The translations under genes were made by a program, and so were the position numbers. Below the pieces are notes generated by a model that did not search any database, was not told the DNA's origin, and worked only from the letters and a program-made list of their open reading frames with translations. A stretch of DNA of 38,938 bases from Sporosarcina sp. E16_8 (GTDB taxonomy: Bacteria > Bacillota > Bacilli > Bacillales_A > Planococcaceae): contig NZ_JADPRZ010000034.1 in NCBI RefSeq assembly GCF_017347095.1, positions 1 to 38,938 of the forward strand, written 5' to 3'. This document shows, piece by piece, positions 1 through 7,002 of the stretch (position 1 is its first letter; each line of letters begins with the position of its first letter).

Positions 1-86
1 CGCGAGCTGAAGACCCCGCAGGAACGCAGTGACGAGGAGGCTGAAGCCGTGCCCGCGGAAAGCGTCCGCTCGGAACGGAAATCAAC
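1..86 (+). repeat. Right part of a ~125-bp GC-rich dispersed repeat
   Basis: Bases 1-77 are identical to the last 77 bases of the window (38862-38938). The unit appears to end with AATCAAC at 80-86 and to begin with GTTGATT at 38823, so the full repeat would be about 125 bp with short inverted ends. From memory, closely similar GC-rich sequence is scattered through many Bacillales genomes; this was not searched. No coding role is evident. Confidence 0.8.
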
Positions 87-113
87 GGGATTGAAGGAAT
101 TCAGACTTTTATG

Positions 114-214
114 GTATAGAAGTCATTCAATCCAGAGGAATCCAAAATCGACTATACACGTAGCGCCCAGTTGGTGATCATGTTATTCACTGGTTACTAT
201 TGGTAAATCAACAG
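114..214 (+). mobile_element. Right-end fragment of the 22.5-kb type mobile element
   Basis: This stretch matches the right end of the element at 23045-23143. Shared landmarks are GAAGTCATTCAATCC, CTATACACGTAGCGCCCA, TGATCATGTTATT and the terminal AATCAACAG. The left part is missing because the window begins inside the adjacent GC-rich repeat. The last 5 bp of the inverted repeat (ACGTG) are not conserved here. Confidence 0.75.
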
Positions 215-233
215 GTTTGGTGTTTTATTGTAT

Positions 234-266
234 AAAAAAACTGTACCCGTATTAAAATGGGTACAG
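234..266 (-). terminator. Intrinsic terminator after yugE-like gene
   Basis: On the minus strand CTGTACCC and GGGTACAG form a perfect stem followed by seven T residues, directly downstream of the stop at 278. Confidence 0.85.
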
Positions 267-277
267 CCACACAAAAT

Positions 278-538
278 TCAGACGATACATTTCGCCTCGT
301 ATTTAATCGCTAACAGCTTATAAGAAATTTGCACACTTTTCTCGATCGGAATCCATAATTTGTAAGAATGTTCGTAAATTTCCCGAATTCGTTTTGCAAG
401 GTCGGTTGGATGATCAAGACGATGTAAGTCCGATACGACATCAACGATTTCGTGTTCATACGCTTTCGGTCCTGCTTCAAATGGATCCCATTGTTCAAGA
501 AGCGCTACTGCCTTTTTATTCATTTCTATAGTCTGCAC
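278..538 (-). CDS. yugE: YugE-like DUF1871 family protein
   Basis: An 86-residue soluble protein matching the small DUF1871 family of Bacillus YugE. The central part (WDPF at 17-20, then EIVDVVSDLHRLDHP and KRIREIYEHSY) is the recognisable family core. The start is a GTG at 538 preceded by AAGGTGA about six bases upstream; a downstream ATG at codon 6 lacks its own ribosome site. In B. subtilis yugE lies close to patB, as here, but in this window the two are divergent with about 75 bp between starts. Biochemical function is unknown. Confidence 0.75.
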   Translation of the reverse strand: MQTIEMNKKAVALLEQWDPFEAGPKAYEHEIVDVVSDLHRLDHPTDLAKRIREIYEHSYKLWIPIEKSVQISYKLLAIKYEAKCIV

Positions 539-613
539 AATGAGTCACCTTATTTTTCTCAATAGTCTAGATTATGATAACATAGTAGAGAAAAAAGGAA
601 AGAGGAGATTTCC

Positions 614-1789
614 CTGAATAACTTTGAATCTGTAATTGAACGTCGTAAAACACGTTCTGTAAAATGGGACCGAATGGAAATGATTTACGGAATCGAGGAT
701 GCATCCGATATTTTACCGATGTGGATTGCAGATATGGACTTTGCTGCTCCAGAAGTCGTAGTCAACGCGATGAAAGAACGTCTGGATCATCCAGTATTCG
801 GCTACTCCTATATTTGTGAAGGCTGTAAAGACGCAGTAAGTACATGGCTTGCTGAACGCCATGCCTGGGAAACAAAGAACGAATGGATGTTATTCCACCA
901 TGGCGTAGTTCCCGCAATTGCTTCGGTCGTTGAAACGTTTACGAATCCAGGTGACGGCATTCTAGTCACTTCTCCCGTCTATCCACCCTTCTTCCAAATT
1001 CCTGCACGGCAAGGACGAAATCTTGTCGAATGTATTATGAATGAAGATAATGGTGTGTATTCCATCAACTTTGAAGAATTCGAGAAATGCCTTCAGCAAA
1101 ATGTAAAGCTATTCATATTATGCAATCCACATAATCCTGGTGGAATTGTTTGGACAGCAAACGAATTGAATGAAATGTTGCGACTTTGTACAAAATATGA
1201 TGTCTTGATTTTATCGGATGAAATCCATGCCGATCTAGTCTTCTCAGGGCATAAGCATATTCCGCTTGCAACGCTTGCAGGTGAGGAAACAGGACGTATC
1301 ATTACGTGTGTTGCACCTACAAAATCGTTTAACCTCGCAGGAATCCAAGCAGCGTTAATGATTGCGACAGATGAAGGCGTGAGGGAGAAACTTACGTTGA
1401 ATGCACTGTCACATGGTCAAATGGATTTGAGCTCTTTTGCAGCAGCCGCTTTGACTGCCGCCTATAAAGATGGTGGCCCTTGGCTAGCTGAATTACTTGA
1501 AACAGTTTCTAACAATATGGACTATGCAATTCGTGAACTAACAGCTGCAATTCCTGCTTTAATAATTGCTAAGCCTCATGGTACATACCTTCTTTGGATT
1601 GACTACCGAGGTACTGGATTTACCGAAACGGAAATGATGGACAAGCTTTTGACTAAAGGTAAACTTGCCCTTGATCCAGGCTCGAAATACGGCGAAGCAG
1701 GACGCGGCTTCCTTCGCATGAACGTGGCGACACCACTTTCAGTTGTTCAAGATGGTGTTAACCGCTTTATCACTGCGATGAGTAAATGA
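614..1789 (+). CDS. patB: PatB/MalY-type PLP C-S beta-lyase (cystathionine beta-lyase-like)
   Basis: A fold-type I PLP enzyme of the MalY/PatB family, cleaving cystathionine or cysteine conjugates to pyruvate, ammonia and a thiol; cytosolic. The PLP lysine is Lys237 in APTKSFNLAG, preceded by the conserved CNPHNPGG and SDEIHADL motifs. The first ATG (674) would lose the conserved N-terminus with RRKTRSVKWD. That stretch is read in frame from a CTG at 614, which sits six bases after AGAGGAG, and no ATG, GTG or TTG lies between the upstream stop (578) and 674. A CTG start giving 391 residues, the usual family length, is therefore proposed. The function as a lyase rather than an aminotransferase is family knowledge. 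Confidence 0.88.
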   Translation: MNNFESVIERRKTRSVKWDRMEMIYGIEDASDILPMWIADMDFAAPEVVVNAMKERLDHPVFGYSYICEGCKDAVSTWLAERHAWETKNEWMLFHHGVVPAIASVVETFTNPGDGILVTSPVYPPFFQIPARQGRNLVECIMNEDNGVYSINFEEFEKCLQQNVKLFILCNPHNPGGIVWTANELNEMLRLCTKYDVLILSDEIHADLVFSGHKHIPLATLAGEETGRIITCVAPTKSFNLAGIQAALMIATDEGVREKLTLNALSHGQMDLSSFAAAALTAAYKDGGPWLAELLETVSNNMDYAIRELTAAIPALIIAKPHGTYLLWIDYRGTGFTETEMMDKLLTKGKLALDPGSKYGEAGRGFLRMNVATPLSVVQDGVNRFITAMSK

Positions 1790-1799
1790 AGGAAATTAC

Positions 1800-1846
1800 A
1801 AAAAGAAAACAGCATCCTCAATTTTGAGGATGCTGTTTTTCTTTTT
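1800..1846. terminator. Bidirectional terminator between patB and the small membrane gene
   Basis: AACAGCATCCTCAA and its perfect complement form a 14-bp stem with a 2-nt loop, T-rich on both strands. It serves convergent genes. The last codons and stop of the minus-strand gene (stop at 1818-1820) lie inside the stem. Confidence 0.9.
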
Positions 1847-2036
1847 GTTCGCGGCGTTCACGTAAAATGCGTTCTTCAAATTCCTTCGCTTCTAATTCCT
1901 GCTTCTTCGAATTGCGTCGAATCCACATGAATGTAAGTACCAAAAGAATCGCAAAGAAAAACATTGAAATCGCAGCTGGTATATATTCTGTTTTATCTTC
2001 AGGAAAGTAAAGGAACGGCATTAATAGTGCGTTCAC
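1818..2036 (-). CDS. Small single-pass membrane protein, unknown function
   Basis: A 72-residue protein with one hydrophobic segment at about residues 19-38 (IPAAISMFFFAILLVLTFMW), then RR and a highly charged Glu/Arg/Lys-rich cytoplasmic tail that probably forms a helix or coiled coil. The start is taken as GTG at 2036, with AGGAAGTGG upstream; an ATG at codon 6 (2021) is an alternative. It reads away from patB, is followed by a shared terminator, and lies 37 bp downstream of the cyclophilin gene, so it may be co-transcribed with it. I do not recognise the family. Confidence 0.6.
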   Translation of the reverse strand: MNALLMPFLYFPEDKTEYIPAAISMFFFAILLVLTFMWIRRNSKKQELEAKEFEERILRERREQKEKQHPQN

Positions 2037-2073
2037 TTACATCCACTTCCTCACATTGTAAATTTATAAAGGA

Positions 2074-2823
2074 TTACTTTTGAAGGATTTCGATTGATTC
2101 AATAGAAATATCTTCAACAGGCTTGTCTTGACGGCCCTTTTTCACTTTTGCAATTTTCTCGATAACATCCATGCCTTCAATAACTTGGCCGAATACTGTA
2201 TGTTTTTGGTCTAAGTGAGGGGTTCCGCCCATTTTGCCGTATGCTTCAGCGATTTCTGCTGGATATCCGCCTTTTTTCAGTTGATCAACTGAAGCTGGAA
2301 CTTCTGAAGCTTGAACGATGAAGAACTGGCTGCCATTTGTTCCTGGGCCAGCGTTCGCCATTGAAAGAGCTCCTTTTAAGTTAAATAGATCCATAGTGAA
2401 TTCGTCTTCAAATGTATCGCCGAAAATACTTGTGCCGCCCATACCAGTTCCTGTTGGATCGCCACCTTGAATCATGAAGTCTTCAATTACGCGGTGGAAG
2501 ATAATACCGTCATAATAACCGTTTTCTGCATGTGTTAAGAAGTTTTCAACTGTTTTTGGTGCTTGTTCTGGGAAAAGCTTGATTTTGATTGACCCCATTG
2601 TTGTGTTCATAATAACTAGTGCTTCGTTTGCTGCTACTTCTGTCGATAATTGTGGATACATTGTTGTTGCCTCCTCTGAGTTCTTCGTGCTATTTTCTTC
2701 CACTGGCGCTTTGCCAGCAGACACTACTTCTTCTGATTTCTTGTTCTCAGACGCACTATTTCCGCAAGCGGTAAGTAAGACGAGAGCAAAGATTGTCAGA
2801 AGGGAGAAATACATTTTTCTCAT
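2074..2823 (-). CDS. Cyclophilin-type peptidyl-prolyl isomerase lipoprotein
   Basis: A secreted, lipid-anchored cyclophilin that would catalyse cis-trans isomerisation of proline bonds in exported proteins. It has a signal peptide with lipobox LLTAC, a Ser/Glu-rich linker to about residue 55, then a bacterial cyclophilin domain. Hallmarks are [15 protein letters not shown] (active-site FHR), [23 protein letters not shown] and [14 protein letters not shown]. Two ATGs compete for the start. The one at 2829 abuts the AGGGTGA ribosome site with no spacing, whereas 2823 has six bases, so MRKMYFSLL is preferred. Unlike cytosolic PpiB it carries an export signal. Confidence 0.9.
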   Translation of the reverse strand: MRKMYFSLLTIFALVLLTACGNSASENKKSEEVVSAGKAPVEENSTKNSEEATTMYPQLSTEVAANEALVIMNTTMGSIKIKLFPEQAPKTVENFLTHAENGYYDGIIFHRVIEDFMIQGGDPTGTGMGGTSIFGDTFEDEFTMDLFNLKGALSMANAGPGTNGSQFFIVQASEVPASVDQLKKGGYPAEIAEAYGKMGGTPHLDQKHTVFGQVIEGMDVIEKIAKVKKGRQDKPVEDISIESIEILQK

Positions 2824-2951
2824 TAACATTCACCCTGGACTAGTTTATCATATTGGGCAATCTATTTCGACGAATAAGCATGATACTTCCTTCGTTTTCC
2901 GAATTGTTTTATACTGAATGAATAGCACGACAATGAAAGAAGGTTTTCTAA

Positions 2952-4184
2952 ATGGACGTGCAAAAACGGAATTTCATTATCATTTGGATTTCCAACGTCC
3001 TCGTTGCGGGGACAATGACAATGATCATGCCCTTCTTATCCCTTTATATCGAAACATTCGGCGATTATTCGGATGCATATGTCCAAAAATGGGCAGGTCT
3101 TATTTTCGGTGCTTCATTCGTCACAGCTTTCATTATGTCACCGATTTGGGGGCGAGTGGCCGATAAATATGGCTTCAAGCCCATCCTTCTCATAAATGGC
3201 TTCGGGATTGCGATATCCGTTTTCCTAATGGGATTTGTGGATTCCGTCGAGTCGTTTTTCCTGCTTCGGCTGCTGAATGGCGTTGTCACAGGTTTCATTC
3301 CAACGTCACTCGCATTTATCTCTTCGCAGACTGCGAAAAAGGAAGCTGGAAAAATGCTTGGGACTTTACAGATGGGCAGCGTAACGGGCACATTATTCGG
3401 ACCTGTATTCGGGGGGTTGTTGGCGGATGCATTCGGTTTCCAATATACCTTTGTTATTACATCCATCTCTGTTATTGTCGCTGCACTCATCGTACTTTTC
3501 GGCATCAAGGAACAAAAACGAGTAAAAAATCCGAAAGCTATCCAGTATTCCCGTAAAGCGATTATCAGCGGCCTGCTGCATCACCGGCTCATGTTGAACG
3601 TCATGATTGTCACCGCACTTATCCAAGTCGGGAACTTCAGTATTCAGCCACTTCTGTCGCTCTATGTTTCTCATTTGACAGATGCGAAAGACGTGGCTTT
3701 CCTAGCTGGGGTTACATTCAGTGCTGCTGGGATCGGCAATCTTTTATTCGCACGTCGCTGGGGCAAGCTCGGTGACGACATTGGCTACGAAAAAGTGCTG
3801 TCAATCCTGCTACTCCTGTCATTCGTATTTATCATCCCTCAAGCTTTCGTGACGCAGCTGTGGCAACTTATTTTTTGGCGGCTGCTGTTCGGTATAGCGC
3901 TCGGCGGAATGATTCCCATAACGACTGCATTAGTTAGACGTGAAGCCCCCATCGATATTCAAGGAGAAGTCATGGGTTATAATACCAGTTTTCGTTTTCT
4001 CGGAAATATTATTGGCCCAATGTTTGGCGGGATTATCAGTGGTTTCATCGGCATTTCGTCTGTCTTCATCGTCACTGGCGTTTTGTTCCTTGTCGGGTTC
4101 GCATTTCTCTATTATGCCAAACGAAAACCAGTGCAGGACTTTGAGGACTTTCTTGCTGCTGAAGAGAAACGGACACATAGTTAA
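2952..4184 (+). CDS. Major facilitator superfamily efflux transporter (DHA1-like)
   Basis: A 410-residue integral membrane transporter with about 12 hydrophobic segments. Loop 2-3 carries the MFS motif A (GRVADKYGFKP, about residues 73-83), and LLNGVVTG and MGSVTGTLFGPVFGG resemble motifs B and C of drug-proton antiporters. It most likely exports a drug-like or toxic compound with proton influx; substrate unknown. The ATG at 2952 follows AGAAGG at a normal distance. It lies alone between the divergent cyclophilin gene and a terminator at 4.3 kb. Confidence 0.82.
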   Translation: MDVQKRNFIIIWISNVLVAGTMTMIMPFLSLYIETFGDYSDAYVQKWAGLIFGASFVTAFIMSPIWGRVADKYGFKPILLINGFGIAISVFLMGFVDSVESFFLLRLLNGVVTGFIPTSLAFISSQTAKKEAGKMLGTLQMGSVTGTLFGPVFGGLLADAFGFQYTFVITSISVIVAALIVLFGIKEQKRVKNPKAIQYSRKAIISGLLHHRLMLNVMIVTALIQVGNFSIQPLLSLYVSHLTDAKDVAFLAGVTFSAAGIGNLLFARRWGKLGDDIGYEKVLSILLLLSFVFIIPQAFVTQLWQLIFWRLLFGIALGGMIPITTALVRREAPIDIQGEVMGYNTSFRFLGNIIGPMFGGIISGFIGISSVFIVTGVLFLVGFAFLYYAKRKPVQDFEDFLAAEEKRTHS

Positions 4185-4187
4185 GAA

Positions 4188-4312
4188 AAGCATAAGGCGC
4201 CGTTTAGCCCCGACAATCGCTGGAAGGCTTGAAGTTAAAGGCGTCCTTTGCCTTTTCATCAAGACTGAAGCGACTCGTGGGGCTGGCGCCTGAAGCCTAG
4301 ACAGCGACCTAG
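4188..4312 (+). repeat. Hairpin-forming dispersed repeat between MFS and PBP genes
   Basis: The outer arms AGGCGCC (4195-4201) and GGCGCCT (4285-4291) and the next arms AGCCCC (4206-4211) and GGGGCT (4279-4284) are complementary. They enclose a smaller hairpin (AAAGGC...GCCTTT). The string resembles a GGCGCC...AGCCCCGAC repeat I recall from intergenic regions of many Bacillaceae. No gene is visible in it. Family membership is from memory. Confidence 0.6.
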
Positions 4313-4320
4313 TTAAAAAC

Positions 4321-4355
4321 AGCACACTTCACTAGTCGGAGTGTGCTATATTTTT
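4321..4355 (+). terminator. Intrinsic terminator
   Basis: AGCACACT and AGTGTGCT form an 8-bp stem followed by a T-rich stretch, after the MFS gene and its trailing repeat. Confidence 0.7.
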
Positions 4356-4391
4356 GTTACTGACTGATTTCTTGAACGGAGTGCACATGCA

Positions 4392-6245
4392 TTGAAACAA
4401 TTTATTGGTTTCATCTTTATTCTATTATCCATCCCACTCCTCTTTGTTGTCCAAGATGCGATTGCCGTCGAGTTTAAGAGCGCCGGATCCTTCAATGACC
4501 AGATGAATGACGTTATCGAACTGTCAGCCCCAAAAGTCAATGTCCCTGTGACGTTGAAGGATGGAAATGGCCTCATTTTTGCAGAAGAATATATAGAGTG
4601 GCGCGACCCGCTCCCACTGTCATCCATTCCATTATTCGCGCGCCTTCTGTTCCTAGAAAGTGAAGACACCGGTTTTTTCGAGCATAAAGGTTATGATATA
4701 GCCGCAATTGTGCGTGCGTTTGCTGTCAATTCCGCAACGGACGATGTCAGACAAGGTGCTTCTACCATTACACAACAAGTCGTGCGGATGCGTTTTTTAT
4801 CGACTGAAAAGACGTATGAACGTAAATTGACTGAACTTTTTTATGCAGCTGAACTTGAAAAACAATCGACAAAAGATGAAATTTTGGAAATGTATATGAA
4901 TGATATGTATTTTGGTCATCAAGTGTACGGTATTGGCGCTGCGGCGACCTATTACTTCAGCAAATCCGTAGATAAGTTGAATGAAGCGGAAATTGCCTTT
5001 CTAGCGGCGATTCCAAACAACCCCTCTTTATATGATCCATTGAATCATTTTGATCGGACAAAAGGTCGACAGGAGCTTCTTTTGTCGGTACTTACAAAAA
5101 ACGGGTTTCTAACTACCGAGGAAGCCGACGTACATAAAAACACAGCCATCGTTTTAAATTTGAAGAAAAAGGTGACTACATTTCCCGCTTACAGCACATA
5201 TATTCTCGCTGAACTTACTGATCTCATAGCACAGTCCGAAGGCTTGTCTGAAAAAATGACATATGCGAAAGACGATGCAGAAAAGATAGCCCTTGCAGCG
5301 ATCATTAAACAACGGACAGCTGAAGTGTTGTCCAAAGGATTGATTATCGAAACGGCACTTAACCCTGGAAAGCAACGGCGAGATGAACAAACAATCTCCT
5401 CTCTTTTAGAACCTACAGGTGTGCAAGCAGGTGCTGCCGTTATTGACAATGAAACCCGTGAAATCATCAGCCTATTCGCCGGTAAAAACTATAAAAAAGC
5501 GGATTTCCACCGCGCATTCCAAGCTGTCAGGCAACCTGGTTCCGCTCTTAAACCACTTCTCGTCTATGCTCCACTGTTTGAAAGTGGATCCTATACAGTA
5601 AACACGCCCATTTACAGCGGTGCTATTTGCATCGGCTCGTACTGCCCTACAAATATCGGTGGTTTCGTTTATGGTAATGTCACGGTAAAAGAGGCTTTTC
5701 GACAAAGTCATAATACAGCAGCGGTCAGATTGCTTCAGATGATTGGAGTCGAAGAGGCATTCAACTATATCGCGCCATTCGGATTCAAATCAGTTACGCA
5801 ACAGGATATGACTTATGCAGCTGCACTCGGTGGTTTTTCAAAAGGAATGACGCCGATTGAAATGGCGGGGGCTTATTCGAGTTTCATCGATGGGAAATAT
5901 ACCCCAGCCCATGCAATTCGCGCTGTGAAGGATAGAGCGGGGACTATTTTATACGAATGGCCTGATGACAAAGAGGATGTTTGGTCAGCTGCTACAGTTA
6001 CAAAAATTCGTGGCATGATGTCAGATGTCGTATTGAACGGGACTGGCCGCGGTATCCCATATACAACTTCGTATACAGGAGCAAAGACCGGCACCACAGA
6101 TCATTATAATGATTTATGGGTTGGCGGATTGAACGACAACTATACAACCGCTGTCTGGGTCGGCTATGATAGACCGCAATCTATAAAGCTCTTGAGTGAT
6201 CAGAAACTTCATTTGCGTATATTTTCCACACTACTCCAGGACTAG
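4392..6245 (+). CDS. pbpD: Class A penicillin-binding protein (PbpD/PBP4-like)
   Basis: A bifunctional peptidoglycan synthase of 617 residues with one N-terminal membrane anchor (about residues 3-25). The GT51 glycosyltransferase domain has ESEDTGFFEHKG (catalytic Glu91) and GASTITQQ. The transpeptidase domain has Ser384 in GSALKP (SxxK), S439-H-N441 (SxN) and K565-T-G (KTG). All catalytic motifs are intact. The length is close to B. subtilis PbpD (about 624 residues), and the neighbours yufK and mrp are those found near pbpD there, supporting the assignment. The start is a TTG at 4392; the GGAG upstream is about 11 bases away, rather far, and no in-frame alternative is better. Confidence 0.9.
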   Translation: MKQFIGFIFILLSIPLLFVVQDAIAVEFKSAGSFNDQMNDVIELSAPKVNVPVTLKDGNGLIFAEEYIEWRDPLPLSSIPLFARLLFLESEDTGFFEHKGYDIAAIVRAFAVNSATDDVRQGASTITQQVVRMRFLSTEKTYERKLTELFYAAELEKQSTKDEILEMYMNDMYFGHQVYGIGAAATYYFSKSVDKLNEAEIAFLAAIPNNPSLYDPLNHFDRTKGRQELLLSVLTKNGFLTTEEADVHKNTAIVLNLKKKVTTFPAYSTYILAELTDLIAQSEGLSEKMTYAKDDAEKIALAAIIKQRTAEVLSKGLIIETALNPGKQRRDEQTISSLLEPTGVQAGAAVIDNETREIISLFAGKNYKKADFHRAFQAVRQPGSALKPLLVYAPLFESGSYTVNTPIYSGAICIGSYCPTNIGGFVYGNVTVKEAFRQSHNTAAVRLLQMIGVEEAFNYIAPFGFKSVTQQDMTYAAALGGFSKGMTPIEMAGAYSSFIDGKYTPAHAIRAVKDRAGTILYEWPDDKEDVWSAATVTKIRGMMSDVVLNGTGRGIPYTTSYTGAKTGTTDHYNDLWVGGLNDNYTTAVWVGYDRPQSIKLLSDQKLHLRIFSTLLQD

Positions 6246-6273
6246 CCGTTCATTCAAAAGGCTAGTCCGTTTT
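6239..6273 (+). terminator. Terminator shared by convergent pbpD and yufK
   Basis: GGACTAGCC (6239-6247) pairs with GGCTAGTCC (6260-6268), followed by GTTTTA. The TAG stop of pbpD lies in one arm and the TAG stop of yufK (minus strand) in the other. The T-run favours plus-strand termination. Confidence 0.8.
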
Positions 6274-6837
6274 ACTGCCAATGAAGGGCAAACTCGCCAT
6301 AACACCATTATAAAGCTTCAACAGAATATAGATGATGGTTGAAACCAGTAGCGTCCAAACCATAATTTCAAAAACGAGAAGCCCAATCGTACTGAAGATT
6401 GTCATGAATTTACTTAATTTGAATACGACATAGACAAAGTAGATGAACGTTGTCAGCAAAAATATAGCTGTTAATAGGTGAATCGAATTGATGCCACCTG
6501 CCGATGCAAGCGCTCCAAAAAAATAAATGACATTGCCTCCGCGTGCCTCGCTATACGATTTCCCCTCCACATCCTTCGAAAAGAATAACATCGCGGTTTC
6601 GTGAATCGTTTCGGCAATCAATTTTAACGCTGAAAAAACCATAAAAAATAACAATGCATAAATAACTAGCAGAAATATACGTAATTGTATATCCGTCAAA
6701 AATTCGCGCATACCAGCATATAGACCAATTCCTTTAAATAGTTCCACTGACACGCCTACTGTGTAAACTCCGAATGTTAAACTGAATAAGACAATTGTAA
6801 CAAACGGTAAATAGCCAAATATGTACGGATTTTTCAT
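6262..6837 (-). CDS. yufK: YufK family integral membrane protein (DUF5366)
   Basis: About 191 residues with five hydrophobic segments; matches my memory of B. subtilis YufK in length and in FSALKLIAETI and LYNGVMASLPF-type segments. Function unknown. A GTG at 6846 would add three residues, but it is part of the GAGGTG ribosome site, which lies six bases before the ATG at 6837, so MKNPYIFGY is the preferred start. Its position beside pbpD and mrp repeats the B. subtilis neighbourhood. Confidence 0.75.
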   Translation of the reverse strand: MKNPYIFGYLPFVTIVLFSLTFGVYTVGVSVELFKGIGLYAGMREFLTDIQLRIFLLVIYALLFFMVFSALKLIAETIHETAMLFFSKDVEGKSYSEARGGNVIYFFGALASAGGINSIHLLTAIFLLTTFIYFVYVVFKLSKFMTIFSTIGLLVFEIMVWTLLVSTIIYILLKLYNGVMASLPFIGSKTD

Positions 6838-7002
6838 TTTCAGCACCTCAAAAGCAATTTATTTCTCCGTTTCTATAATATAAGAAGAGAGACTGAATAA
6901 GCAACAAAGGCAGAAAGTGTTTCATGCAAAAGCGCTCTCTTTACGCTATACTTTAAAACAATGCAAAGAATAATGTTTCATTCATTAGGAAGGAGGATTT
7001 TT

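Noticed and set aside
2918..3166. Plus-strand frame overlapping the start of the MFS gene
   Set aside because: Out-of-frame shadow; the MFS frame has the ribosome site and family motifs.
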